This document shows positions 1-13,626 of a stretch of DNA of 64,000 nt, piece by piece. The DNA comes from Brevipalpus yothersi (lineage: Eukaryota; Arthropoda; Arachnida; Trombidiformes; Tenuipalpidae): positions 85,346 to 149,345 of the forward strand of contig QZCP01000501.1 in assembly GCA_003956705.1 (NCBI GenBank), read 5' to 3'. The translations under genes were made by a program, and so were the position numbers. Below the pieces are notes generated by a model. It was not told where the DNA came from. It saw only the letters and a list, made by a program, of their open reading frames with translations, and made no database searches. Position 1 is the first letter of the stretch. The number at the start of each line of letters is the position of its first letter.

Positions 1-86
<86 letters not shown>

Positions 87-89
87 TTC
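1..89. repeat. (CT)n microsatellite at window edge
   Basis: The window opens inside an almost perfect CT dinucleotide run, with a few CTTT interruptions near its end. Its true length is unknown because it is cut by the window edge. Confidence 0.95.
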
Positions 90-2930
90 TTCGTATTACT
101 ACTTGTTACTATTATTATACATACTAAACAAGTGAACAGTTCTTCTCAGTAACATTCATGATTACAAAAAGAAGAAAATAAATTGCATTAGACAATGAAA
201 CATGTTGAAATAGATAGTAGAAAATATACAAGCATCTCAATATCCTTAAAATTACCGTTATCAAGCTGATATCTTATTATTTTCACCCCCAACATCTTAA
301 TATTATTAAGTTATTACACTACTGTACCTTTGATGTGTATACCCACATACACATTCAATTGCTATCAGCGGATTTGATTAGTGTCAACATGAGTATCGGC
401 TTTCTTCCGAAATATCGACCACAACAGATTTCCAAAAATCTCCTCTATTTTCCATCAGTTACATGTTTAAAAATACACTCGTGATGGACGTTCTGAATTC
501 TGATTGAGTAGACCAATTTCATGTGCCTAACTGGGATGTCCAGCAGCTTTTTTTCTACATCTATCCAATCCATTGATTGGATGACAATCTATTCGAAAGT
601 TACGTTTGAGTAATTTAAATTTCCGAATTACTGTTATAGTTTGGGGTGAAATCATCTCCTGCCCAATGAACACGTCTCATGCTGATCGATTTCAAACTGA
701 GAATTAATACAATTTTATAAGCTTCGACTATCGAACAGCATGAAAAGGAAAAGGGAAAGCAGGACACTTTTGTACGGAAGTCATATCGAGATTGAAAATG
801 AAATCTTACCGAAATAGAATGATGATGAAAGATTTAGCACGACTTTCAAGTTCAAACAAGATATTATCTGAAATCTCACCTCAAGCAATTCTATCTTTCC
901 CTCTCTTATTTTTTTTAGACAAAAAAATGTGGAACCGAATGATGATCTTGTGAGCTTTCAGCTATACACATAACCCATCATTTTTAGGGTGCAAAATTAT
1001 GCATTTCGAAATTTTTTATCATGATAATTTTTCAATCATCGTAATTCATGCGAAGACACGGAATCTCATAATGATCGTCCGACAAGAAGAGAAAGTAATG
1101 TGAATCTGGTTCTTGAACTTCACTTAATCCATGATTTAGTTTGAAGGCAATTTATAAGCCACGAAATCGAAAGCCATACCTTTGTCCAACTATCCAGGCC
1201 GTTCTTTGTAGTTGAAGGCCTGGGTTTTGGTGAGATTTTTTCAGATCTTTTTGTGTATTATGAGTTTTAGTTGCTATTTTTGTTTTCGAAATTCATCATT
1301 TTCGAGATGGATCATCTTATTAGCATTCGAAAGATCTTGTATTCAAACATACTTGAGTTCTGAATATCTATCTCTATACTTGGTGGAAAACCACCTTGAT
1401 TCAGATTATCTTGAGTAAAAGTTCTTCGAACTTTTATTCTCTCTTACTTAAGAGGGAAGAGTCAATTTCATATAGCTTGGAGACGGGAGAAATATTGATA
1501 ATTTTTTCGATTTAAAAAATAAATTCATTCTTCAAATAGAGTTGAATTGAGGTTCTATTGAGATTATTCAACAAGATTGAGAGAACAAGTGACCAAAATA
1601 TTCTATAAATACTGAAATCACTGAAAATTTAAATAAATAGCGGGAGAGATCGGAGAAAAATTTACCAGATCTAGAAAACCTCTACACAAATAGTACTGAA
1701 AAAGCTTCATGCATATTCTCACCTGGTTGATATTAGATATTCTGAGATTAAGTGGCCATAAAAGTATTTCATAAGACATTCAATACATCTTGATAGAGGA
1801 AATTTTGATTTAATCCCAAAACAAGAGGGAAATTTGTCGCTTATAATACACAAAATTTGGTCCCTTAATTTACTCGATGAAGCTCTTATACACTTGACTC
1901 AAAAGTAATCAAAAAAAATACCTGGTAGTCATTTTCTCTCTCCTGCTTCATTCAGCTTATAAGCAAATTTTCTGACCAAAAGATCGGATGAAATTCTGTC
2001 AATTCTAGTTCAAAGGTAAGTCACTGAAGTCGTTCAAATTACACATGTACATCTAATTGGATCGGTGAGCCTCTTCAGGTGAGTAGGAGAAGCATTCAAA
2101 ATTTTTGATGGTCCCAATGAAAACTACAATACTGACCAACCTTATTGAATCGATCATCAAAAAGAGATATCGAAAAGCTCCCACAATTGGGAAAGGCTTA
2201 CAATTGTCAATAATTAGGGAGTGAATTCTCTTTTTCGATTGGCATATTTTCCGAAAACAGAGATGAACGATTCCTTTTGAAAAGAGGGGAAAATAATATT
2301 TCTTGTAAAATTTTCACGTATTGGGCAAACGGATGAGAAATCTTCTCCTCCTAAATAGAATATGTTTAAAAGGGATTAAAATCTTTGAAAGACAGTCTAT
2401 CAGACGAAAAAGTTCAGAACCAGATTAGTTGATTTTTTTCAGAGAATTCTTGTTCTCATTTATGGTACCAGAATCGAAACAACCATGAGCTTACTAACGG
2501 TATATACCGTTAAAACAAAATTTCGTTCTATTATAGTGGGTAATCACTACAAATCAACCAGAAGTTTCCGAGAATGATCGTCAGAAGAATGACTCAAGCA
2601 AAAAGGTCATGAACGATCGTTGAGAATTTGGATGAGAGAAAAAATTTTAATGAATAGATATTCCGCATGAGTTGCACTTTTTTCCCATGCATTATGATAT
2701 TATTTAAATCACTTAATAATCTATCAAAATTACTTTCCAATCAATTACAATTCTTTCATTTTTCTTTCTCTCATCATCTCATCAAAAGATGTTCATCAAG
2801 CATATTTCAAAATCAGGCAGTAATTAAAAGTGTGATACAATCCTGAAAAGTTATTAAGTACTCATCATCATTCTGATAGGTGTGTGTAGGAAAAAAATTT
2901 TGTGATGGGTTTTCCAATTTCCGCTTTCCG
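90..2930. other. Non-coding, AT-rich; no gene seen
   Basis: No open frame longer than about 70 codons, and none with recognisable protein features. The stretch lies downstream of the SLC6 gene's stop codon and probably includes its 3' UTR. No confident polyadenylation signal was placed. Confidence 0.6.
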
Positions 2931-5900
2931 TCAACCTTCTTCACCCTTGAAAGCATGATTATCATTGGCTATACTGTTCATCGAGAAACCTTTTAAAGTG
3001 GCTGGCGGATTTTTATCATATAAATCGGATATAACACCCATGAAAACACTGTTTAGTCCACTTCGTTTTGATTGCCAATCTTTTCTGATCTCTAGATCTT
3101 GAGGTCCCCATTCACTTTCATTTTCCATGCTTGCTTGTTTGATTTTCTGTACCAAAAAAAAGAAGAGCAAAAAATTTTCATCAGATATTGAGGTTAAAGT
3201 TATCTAGAAAATTTCCAGAATTCCTTGCTTCAAGCTTCCGCTGGAGATATTATTTAATTGTCAAACTCACGTCAAGCAATCCCTTTGTTTCTCGTTCAGT
3301 GAATACTTTATATACAGCAAATCCCGGAATGACAGCTAATATTGACAATGTAAGTGTCCAGCCGACAACATTTGCCCAGAGTGGAAAAGCATAATCGCCT
3401 AGTGTAAGTGGCTTGTGGAGTATAAATGAGCTGACTGCCAATATAAGTAGAACACCAGGTCCCGTGTATTTCCATGTTAATTTCCAATAGAAACCCAAAC
3501 GACGTTCCAACATATAGTATATATCGTAACTGAATTTTTGATAACCATACAGCCATATTAATGCTATACATTCGGCTAGAGCTATGTAAACCAATGGTAA
3601 TCCACCGCCATAATGATCAAATATTTCCAGTACATATTGGCCGCCTCTGGTTGCACAAGGAATTCCGGCCAAAAAGCATAAAGCTCCAAGACCACAGCAA
3701 AATTTCAATCTATGTGCTCGAACAATCTGAAATTCATCCGCCAAACTTGTGAGTACACTTTCTAGTAGAGCAAACTGTAAACGGCAAATGAGAAAGAGAG
3801 AGAGAGAGATCAATATTTAATTTGATTGTGTAAGCAAATTCAACACAAAAAAACACTTTTTTTCACCAAGCTTACCTCTGAATCCATTCCAAGGATAAAT
3901 AACATGAAAAAGAATAACACTGACCACACTTCAGCTAGTGGAAGTTTGGACAATGCCTCTGGATACACGACAAAAGCCAACCCAGGTCCACCTTTCACAA
4001 CATCCTTGACCTCAACATTCAGATTGTGGGCCATTGCTCCAAGGCCAGAGAAAATTACCAATCCAGCAATTATACTTGTGACTGTGTCCAATGTACTGAC
4101 AATCATTGCATCTCTGTTGAATAGAAATCATAGGAATACCAATTGAAATTGATCTTGGAACATTTTCTCTTTTTGAGGTGGGAATGTTTGGAATTTTGTT
4201 CTTCTTCACTGTTTTCTGTTCTTCATGCTTTCAATGTTCCCAGAACGAATTTTAATACATGTAAATTCGATTCTAGTAATAATGAGCTTCCAAGAAATAT
4301 TCAAAGCTTCCTCAGGGAACACCTCTACAGAGAAAAATTTTGCTTTACATGGATCCCTTTTAACCTCCAAAATTCTGAATTCAAAATGCAAAATTTTGTT
4401 CCAGCATATCATATATCCATAATGATACTTGTTATTCATTTTTTTGTCCATTTTTTCTTCGCAGATGTATACTTTGCCACAACAAGTCCTAATATGACTT
4501 TTTTTCCTACTCACTTATGTCATATTTGGCATGAATATCTTCCAAAAAGAAACCTTTTAGACTATCCCGTAACAAACAAAAATTTCGAAACTTTGCCATT
4601 TGACGTTACCATTGCTGTCCATTTCGGTAGTTTTTGAATCATATATATCTAACCGTCTAACCTCTTATGATTCTTATCCGTAAATATACATATAACGCCA
4701 TTCATTCACGTCACCCATGTAAGATTTGAGATCAAAATGTTTGCCAGCAGTAGCAGTAGCAGTGGTAGCATTCTTTTTTGAACTTCTTCTCTCTGAGACA
4801 AACAATCATTCAGTAATATGTATACTGCTAAAAAGACAGATAAGATGGAAGAAAAGGAGGAAAAAAAAGAACTAGACGAAGGCGATACAATCATGAATGG
4901 GTGCGAATACGTAACTCGGGAATCTTCACTCATCATTTAGATGAATTTTCTAAATAGCAATGGAAATATTCCTTCATCTCTCGCTCTCTCTCTCTCTCTT
5001 GGAAATTCTCCTTTTCTCACTTTTGACAAACTTTTCGTTCTGCTTTTAACCTCCTTGGCAATCGTTTGCTAATCACAATGAGGCCAAATTAGCTTTAAAA
5101 TGTCGTGCCAATGCTGACTGATGTAAGAAAATTTTATCTCTCTCTGCGCCTTTGCGTCTGTTTATAAGCATTATGAAATCAAGATAATCATCTAATGTCT
5201 CCCTTCGTTTCTCGAATTATGAGATGAAAAAAGATATTGTGGAAAGCAAAAAAATGGATTTAACGATCCAAAAAATTTTCAACCCCCTAAACCACATACA
5301 CACAGTCACACGATTACAGTGAAGATGGTTTAGAATAAAATTTTGTTTCCCTTCATTCCTTTTATCACCATAATGTTAAATGATTCTTCATCAAACTGCC
5401 TTTGTAATTAAAAACCTCAAGGTTTACGGTCTAAAAGAAGAGACCGATACGCTTAGTCAAAAGAACTGAGCACACACACACATACACACATTTTCATGGG
5501 AAGGCTGAGCCCAAAAATAAACGGAGCCAAAGGAAGATGGATAGAATACTCACTGAAATACATCATGAGTGAAATTGTTATAACTTGAGTACATGATCAG
5601 AGCTCCAATTGTGACTCCCAGGCTGAAGAACATTTGACTTGCCGCAGCTATCCATACCTGGTAGTGAGCATTGAGAGAAAGAAGAAAAGTATTCGATTAT
5701 CATGTGTAATGGTAATAAGAAAAATATTTTACAAGATTTGCATGATGATATATACATTTATATTGTTTGCGGAAAACAAAAAAATCAGATCATCTCAAAT
5801 GATCGATATCGATCGGAATTTTGAACAGAATAGTTCTTCCATCGGTGAATGAATAACCCTTTGAGCCAATTTTTCTTCTCTCTCTCTCTTTCTCTCTCTT

Positions 5901-6143
5901 CTCCCCATCTTTTTCGAGTCCGATTCTCGTGTGGAGGGACTATTTTCAGAACAAGAGCCACCCTATTGCCACTTGCGTTCCTATGACCTAAAATAGGACT
6001 AGGAGGTTTTTTTTTCGGAAGTTGTGTGCAAAGCCAAAGAAACTCGCCCCACGTGGCTCCCAGTGGCTTATCTTGGCCTAATTTTGGAAGTAGTTCATCT
6101 TCTGACAAGCAGTCATAAGTTGTGTGTCCCTTTTTTGTTACAT

Positions 6144-6219
<76 letters not shown>

Positions 6220-9200
6220 TTCCTAACCAGCTTTTCTCTTGTGACTGACTGTTGGCGTGATGATTTGTAGACACAAATTAACACATATCTCCGGTTGAAG
6301 AGAGAAGAAGAAGAAGAAGAAAACGAATTATAATTCATTTGATAATAACATCTTTCCAAATACTTCCTGATCTTTAACCTTAAATTATTGTGTTGGCATG
6401 AGAGTAGAAGTGGAGAAAAATTCCTGTAAAGTTCTCAATGACCTCCGAATACCGTTCATATTTTGGATGCAAATTGAAGACACACGCACACATTGGAAGG
6501 TCATGAGAATGTGTCTAATATTGTTCTTATGAGAAGGATGATCAATATATGCCGGAAATTTCCAAGAGAGATCAGATGACTAACTATTTATGAATAGAAG
6601 CAAAAATTTGGAACTCTCAAATTATGTATGCACGATGGATAAACTAATTTCTTTGAACTTGAAAATACATGAAATCAGTGGAGAAGAATTTTTCATCTGC
6701 ATCAAATAATTTTGCATCACACTATTGTGCATACTTTCATTTTTCTCTCCTCCCAAAATGGATCATATCTATTTTTGATTCAAATAACGGTACATCTTTT
6801 TCCACCCCTATTTCAACTCTATCTCAACTGCCATGAAGACGAAGAATATCAAGAATCATGCATATACATGCAATCGATACTGCACACCCAAGATTTTGAC
6901 AGCGAAAGTGTCGACTGTTCTAGATTCAATTCTTGACTACTTTACTATGCAAACCCTATGAGAGCCTACTTGGAACGTTATTTGAAGAAAAATCTTGGAA
7001 AGGAAGAAAGAAAAGAAAAGAAGAGAGAAAGAGAGAGAGAGAGCTCTCACAATCAATCAGAGAGAAAAGTAACGGTATAGTAAGTTCCGGTGATGTGGGC
7101 ACAAGTGATATGAGAGTTTGAAAGAGTTCCATGTACATACATACACATACACACACAAAGTGATGCTGAAGAAAAGCCAAATACTCGACGACTACATGCT
7201 TTTACTGAATGAGGTAAGAGAAGAGAGGAAAAAAAAATAATCTTGACTCAAGAATCGTAAACATGGATACTTGTTGCTCATTCAGAGCATTGGCAGTTCG
7301 GAAGATTTCATGCACCACATGTAACTCGTTCACCCAAAATTGACATTATTGTCGAGTTCGATGGATTTCAAGATGATGATGTTCATGAGGATGCTGAATT
7401 TGAATCTTTTTTTATCATCCTTTCTGTTTTTTTTTCGATCGATCAACAAAATGAATCATACATCGAACCAATTGGATCAACACACAGCTATATGGCTGAG
7501 AAAAGTTTTGCCAATTGATGTGTTGAATTAAAAAAGAATCAGAATGGTCACTACTAATAGGAGTGTACGAAAAGATTTGTCTTTATCATGATTATTAGTG
7601 AGAAAACAAAATCGGGACCTATTGCTTAGAACTAATTGATTCGATCTTCGAAAACAAATCCCACAAATGTTCACACATGATCATGGCCAGCATCATCCCA
7701 AATTGAAAATATTTATATGCACACATACATCAGATCAGCTCATTTATAGCTTCGATCGGCCTGAGAGCGGATAAGAAAATGTTTGGCTTACCTTGAAGGA
7801 TAAAAGTTTGTCCCATGATGGCATTAAAAAATATTTGATCCCTTGCCATGCACCAGGTCGAGTGAATCCGACCAACATGAGAGAAACCAAAATGAGATAC
7901 GGAAAAGTGGCCGCAAAATAGACCACTTTACCACTTGTCTTTACGCCACGAAGCAAACAAAGAATCGTAATTATCCAGCTTGCCAATAAACATGCAGTCA
8001 AGTCCCATTTGATGCCTCCGAGATCATCAATTGAATCAGTTGTCTCAAGAACTTTATTTCTAAAAATTTCGAGTGGATTTGAGATAAATAACGGTATTAA
8101 TGAAATGTCGGGTGATTGAAGTGACATTTTGAAGAGATCGTTGATTAAAATCATGTTTTTTTCAAGAACTTTACAATTTTTATTTAATTCAGAAGGTATA
8201 CTTACTCCCAGAATACTTGACTCGATGATCTTCCATAGAATACACTCTCAGATGAGGACTAAATGATTGAAAAAAGGAGTAGAGTAATTGATTAATTGGA
8301 GAAACTTTTTTAATGGTTCTTATTAATTTGAGAAAGCTGTGGAAAATCATTCGATATTGATTGTTTCATGTCTACGAAATTGTTAGAATGATGAAGTGTT
8401 AAGAAATGAGGATGTTTTCAGTTCAGCTTTCCAGGAGCTTAACACTTCAGAACTTATTATTAACATCAAATAAAAGCATAAGCCAAGGTGAAATCGTTCA
8501 ATCTTCACTCTAATAAGTGTCAGTGATCAAAGGGTTGTAAAACAGTCTGGAAAGTATTCATCAGGCAGAGAAGCATTATGAAACCTTCTCAATTTCAGCG
8601 AATTTAGCTCTCAAACAAAGTAAAATGCATTTATAATTAGCTGAAGTACTATTAATGAGAGCAGATGAGCATCCACAACAGGTAAAAATAATCCAAGTCA
8701 ACTATTCGTAATTATTGCAATTATTATTGTCAGTCACAGATTTTTGAAGACAAAACGCAAGAACTTTTGATCAGAAATGGTTTTTAAGTAGAATTTCTAG
8801 CAAGTATATCATTGAATTACCTCAAGTTCGAATGATTTTTTCGATAAAAGTTTCATTTTCTTCAAAAAATCTACAGGAAATGTCTGAGAATTCAAGCAAA
8901 TTTCTCGTATTGCAGCCAGAAAGCGTTTTGCTCTTTTTTAAGGCTGTTTCAGTCTTAATTGGCTCTACTTGATTTAAAAACTCAATTAGATCAGAAAAAT
9001 TCTTCAGTGTTGAATTTTTGATCGTTTTGTCTTCTGATTCCCATGAACAGACAGTTTCGAGGTCCAAAGAGTTTTAGAATCTCATCCACGTTCATTAAAC
9101 GTATTTCCTTCAATTCAAGAACTTTTTCGAATTTCAAATAACTCCAACTACCCTCTTCTAGTTCACAGTTTTTTCAATGATCAGTCCATCTCATGCAATG

Positions 9201-10038
9201 TCATCATACTACAAAGGCTAAATATTGGAATAGTTAGCAGAATTTTCAAGGAAAACATTCGAAGAATCATGGAATAGGTGTGAAGAATTGCAAAATGAGT
9301 GACATGAAAGTCTGAACGTTATTTTTCACTCACATTTGATCGAACAACACAATCCGATCCAATAGCCCAATCTCCATCACAGGTAGTCCATGGTAAGCCC
9401 CAACGAAATACGGACACCATATAATATAAACAGTATGAAATCACCATATTATAATATATACAGACAACCAGGCAACATGATACCATGGCTATTCCAACTC
9501 CTTTGGCAATGGGTGCACACTGCCATACACACAGAGGACCACGTCCCACGAATTGGCCCAGACAAAGTTCCATAAAATATATTGGCTTTCCGGCGAGCAT
9601 CAGCATGATCAAATAGGGAATAAGGAACGCTCCACCACCGTTTTCATAGGCAAGATATGGGAATCGCCACACATTTCCAATGCCAACACTCAGTCCCACA
9701 CAACTTAGCAAAAATTCCCATCTTGAACCCCATTCACCTCGTTCTGATGAGGAACTTTCCTTGTCAGCTTCCAGATCTTTGGTGGTGTCCACAATGGCTG
9801 CCGTTGAATGACCTGCTGTAGGCAGCTTATCGGACACTATTGAATCACGAGATTGAACGGAAGTTTGGTGGGAAAATCGACGGGATGGATGGTGATGATG
9901 GGCATTGTGGATCAGATGATGATTATGATGGTGAGGTCTTACACCTCCACCGGATGATCGACTCGTAGACTGTCGTCGAAATTGTGACGAAGTGGTGGAT
10001 ACATTGTGATTATTATTATTATTGCTGAAAGATGACAT
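2931..10038 (-). CDS. SLC6 family Na+/Cl- dependent neurotransmitter or amino-acid symporter
   Basis: A plasma-membrane transporter predicted to couple uptake of an amino acid or amine to Na+ and Cl-. Seven exons (complement): 9334-10038, 8206-8258, 7792-8059, 5554-5657, 3876-4113, 3271-3774 and 2931-3146; together 2088 bp, 695 residues, all phases compatible. After a Ser/His-rich cytosolic tail of about 105 residues comes TM1 with the family signature GIGNVWRFPYLAYENGGGAF. TM3 and the extracellular loop 2 motif LPWTTCD follow, with a Cys pair (CDGDWAIGSDC). The 53-bp second exon encodes the end of loop 2 and joins to NKVLETTD before TM4. TM6 carries SSYNNF, TM7 SIIAGLVIFSGLG and TM8 FILGMDSEF. 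The tail has EWGPQ, resembling glycine/proline-type members. The substrate cannot be assigned from sequence. The start is the ATG at 10038; an in-frame non-ATG extension upstream was ignored. Introns range from 101 to 2134 bp, and one contains a CT microsatellite. Confidence 0.93.
6148..6221. repeat. (CT)n microsatellite in SLC6 intron
   Basis: Near-perfect CT run with one CCC interruption, inside the 2.1-kb third intron of the SLC6 gene (5658-7791). The apparent Leu-Ser and Glu-Arg open frames here are repeat artefacts. Confidence 0.95.
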
Positions 10039-10465
10039 TTTTTGTTGGTGATCACAAATGAAAGAACTGAATAAACAATAGGTGATGATTTTAGTATACA
10101 AATTTTAGAATTTTAGAATTTCGAAGTAATATGTATCACTGGGTAAGTAATGAGATCGTAAAATCCTCTAAAGGAAGACTCGATCGAACTTTTTCCACTT
10201 ATGTTGATTAACGGTTTTTCATAATTTCAGATAATTCCTTCTGAGGAGTTACACGAGGACTCACAAAACTGAATAACAGAATGTTCCGTTAATCGGTGAT
10301 ATTCCCCAGAGTTAGTATTTTTCCTTCTCCAATTTCGAAATTCTATGACTTTGAAATCTTTTCCTGAAAATATACTACCTCGACTGCTCGTAGTGAGTGT
10401 CTGACTTGATTATGTACATTCCAATTTGCATTTCACACTCCCTCATGTTAGCTCTCCCAACTCAC

Positions 10466-10470
<5 letters not shown>

Positions 10471-10514
<44 letters not shown>
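10471..10514. repeat. (CT)n microsatellite
   Basis: Perfect CT run about 430 bp upstream of the SLC6 start codon, on the gene's 5' side. In arthropods such GA/CT runs can bind GAGA-type factors; a role here is only conjecture. Confidence 0.95.
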
Positions 10515-10516
<2 letters not shown>

Positions 10517-11465
10517 ATTTTTATTTCATGATGGCTGAAACTTTTCTTTCCACAGATTTTCTTCGAGGAGCACTCCTGATATTCTCAATGTTTTGACCTT
10601 CGCGCTTGTTATTTCGATTCATCAGTTTTTTCCACATGGAATCGAAATTCCAGGTGATAATGGAGAAATGATTGGGCCTGATAAATTCCCTTCCGCCATA
10701 TGTCGTAAGTCTAGGGATGAGATTTACACCCCTGAATTCAGAACGTGCTCATCCGATGGGCCCGTTTGAAGAAAGGGTTGAAGGGTGTGCCTGTGTGAAA
10801 ATCGTGATTCTCGGTGGTTAAGGGTTGGATCCAAAATGATTAATAGAAACCATGCATTTTGATGTATGTGTGAATGAGATCATTTTTATTGATTGTTTTG
10901 TAATGAAAATTTTTCACACTAATGGTCATCTGTATGATTTGGGAATTTTTTTTAATTTCAGTTCAAATTTTGGACAAAAGTTTTCCGGCATTGAATTTAT
11001 CATCAAGTCAGATAGCATATATCACAATTATTATCTTTTCTCCCTAAAATTGGTCGATTATTTTGGTTCAATGTACAGAATGAAAATGATCAAAAGAATA
11101 AGATTGAGAATTTATAGTACACCTAGATTAGGGAATTGAATTCTCATTTTCTCTCTCTCTCTCTTTTGGGGTGAGAGACTTTTTCGACACATCATATCAC
11201 TATAATTCATGAAGTTACTTGTCATCGAATGATAAGTATAACGCAATTTTAATAGCTGTAAGTTCCTAAGAGGTCATTTGACTATGATATGAATGGATGA
11301 TTCTCAAACTGAATCATTCAGCAAATCATGAAAAATTTTTCAAATTTTCAAAGCATAAGAGATGATGATGATTGTTTGTGTGTGTATGTATGGGACATTC
11401 TTTTTGCTCGAAACGGTACACAACAAGATTTGATATAATGTTCTGAAAATTTGATGACCAAAACT

Positions 11466-11469
<4 letters not shown>

Positions 11470-11536
<67 letters not shown>

Positions 11537-12210
11537 NNNNNNNNNNNNNNNNNNNNNNNNNNNNNNNNNNNNNNNNNNNNNNNNNNNNNNNNNNNNNNNN
11601 NNNNNNNNNNNNNNNNNNNNNNNNNNNNNNNNNNNNNNNNNNNNNNNNNNNNNNNNNNNNNNNNNNNNNNNNNNNNNNNNNNNNNNNNNNNNNNNNNNNN
11701 NNNNNNNNNNNNNNNNNNNNNNNNNNNNNNNNNNNNNNNNNNNNNNNNNNNNNNNNNNNNNNNNNNNNNNNNNNNNNNNNNNNNNNNNNNNNNNNNNNNN
11801 NNNNNNNNNNNNNNNNNNNNNNNNNNNNNNNNNNNNNNNNNNNNNNNNNNNNNNNNNNNNNNNNNNNNNNNNNNNNNNNNNNNNNNNNNNNNNNNNNNNN
11901 NNNNNNNNNNNNNNNNNNNNNNNNNNNNNNNNNNNNNNNNNNNNNNNNNNNNNNNNNNNNNNNNNNNNNNNNNNNNNNNNNNNNNNNNNNNNNNNNNNNN
12001 NNNNNNNNNNNNNNNNNNNNNNNNNNNNNNNNNNNNNNNNNNNNNNNNNNNNNNNNNNNNNNNNNNNNNNNNNNNNNNNNNNNNNNNNNNNNNNNNNNNN
12101 NNNNNNNNNNNNNNNNNNNNNNNNNNNNNNNNNNNNNNNNNNNNNNNNNNNNNNNNNNNNNNNNNNNNNNNNNNNNNNNNNNNNNNNNNNNNNNNNNNNN
12201 NNNNNNNNNN

Positions 12211-12262
<52 letters not shown>
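11470..12262. repeat. (GA)n microsatellite spanning an assembly gap
   Basis: GA repeats at 11470-11536 and 12211-12262 flank 674 Ns (11537-12210). The gap probably reflects failure to assemble through a long GA repeat, so the real length is unknown. Confidence 0.95.
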
Positions 12263-12265
<3 letters not shown>

Positions 12266-13626
12266 CCGATGCTTACTGCCCGAAAGATAACCTGAATTAT
12301 TTTTAATACGCTATGTGATCACGGATTCTTGTTGGACGCATCAAAGTGTATCAATTTCATTTCATCTGATTTTTTTCTCTCCAATCTTCACTCAACTTCC
12401 AGTCATCATTCTTACATGTTCCCAGAGCTATCTGAGTGTAAATTCTGATAGAATTCTCAGTGTGTGAAGTATCGTTTGATTTTGTTGAAACTTTTCACTT
12501 GATAAAGGATCATATGACTTCTTTTAAGAACAATGTATACTTTTCGGGTTCGATGATCAATTTTGATCACTTTTCAATGAATAATGATGATGAGTGGTGA
12601 TGATCATCCCCTTCATTCATACAGATTTTTTGCATAATTTTTCCCCATTTAAATGTAAAAGGATATAAATATATATATCGATCATCATCGTATTTAACAT
12701 TCATAATGATCTAAATCATTCTAACAAGTATGTCAAAGCGTACATGAGTGTGTTTGTAGGCTTTCAAATGTCTATAAATCCAGTCGAATTTGTTTTTTGA
12801 AGGGTGATGATTGCTTCGGATCATTTAATATCCAAATATCCATTTAGCTCCATTAATCATCTTTTACAGTTTTCGGACAATCCAATATCTATTTTTTAGA
12901 AAAATTTTTTACTAATCTTCCAGTCAATGAGTATCAGTGTGACCAGTGAGTACATGGTAGTGTGATAATCTGGAAGATAGATAAGAATTCCACTCTTCAT
13001 CATTCGTTCGATGCATACATCTAGAAAAAAAGAATAGTTCATGATAAGCTCTTCAAACACACAATTTTCATGTGATAACATTCTCATCGGTGAGCCATTA
13101 ACTGTGATAGATGAAGTTATGAAATGTTACTAACAGTTTATCAGAAGCTAGGACATTTATGAATGAATTTTGATAAAATCATGAGGTTTCAGAACACTCG
13201 GAATTTCGACTAGAGATCGAAGAGTCTCTATCAAAGAAAAATTGATGAAAACGCTTTTTCTCAATATTCAGTGTAAAAATGAGGGTGTCAAATGGATTTT
13301 CAAACTTTTCTTTGTGTCAGTAATATTTTGACAGTTTAGTTTGTTTTTTGGTATAGCTGAGCATAAACAGAGAAAAAAGTGTCATTTTTTGCACATTAGA
13401 TTCAAATTCAACTTTGTTGCTTGAATTTTAGGTCAATTTCAAATGTGATTCCAAAAAATTTCAGATTCAATACAAGTTTGCTGAGATTAGAGAAGATTAA
13501 GGAATAAATAAACAATGGTTGATCCATCTTGGAGGTGGAAAAAGTGTACAGAGATCTTCTTTCAGAGGTTAACTGGTTAAATTGCTTGTCCAATGAAGTA
13601 TGTTTCTTTTGAAATACTTTTGGTAT

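Larger units (their letters stand above)
10039..13626. other. Intergenic: microsatellites and assembly gap; no gene seen
   Basis: This holds the 5' flank of the SLC6 gene, a CT run, a GA run interrupted by the first N gap, and AT-rich DNA. The only exon-like stretch is a 63-codon frame at 12896-13087 on the minus strand. It has a pyrimidine-rich CTAG just before it, but no partner exons or family similarity. Confidence 0.55.

Noticed and set aside
4143..4637. 164-codon plus-strand frame inside the SLC6 gene
   Set aside because: It begins with a non-ATG codon, is Phe/His-rich, lies within an antisense intron, and shows no domain or splice support.
8822..9067. 81-codon minus-strand frame considered as an SLC6 loop-2 exon
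   Set aside because: The exon at 8206-8258 joins exons 1 and 3 in phase and matches the family, so this frame lies in the first intron.
11451..12290. Long open frame of Glu-Arg repeats across the first gap
   Set aside because: It is a translation of a GA microsatellite plus Ns and does not represent a protein.
12896..13087. Minus-strand frame with a preceding acceptor-like site
   Set aside because: No donor, partner exon or family similarity was found. It remains a weak possibility of an exon of an unknown gene.
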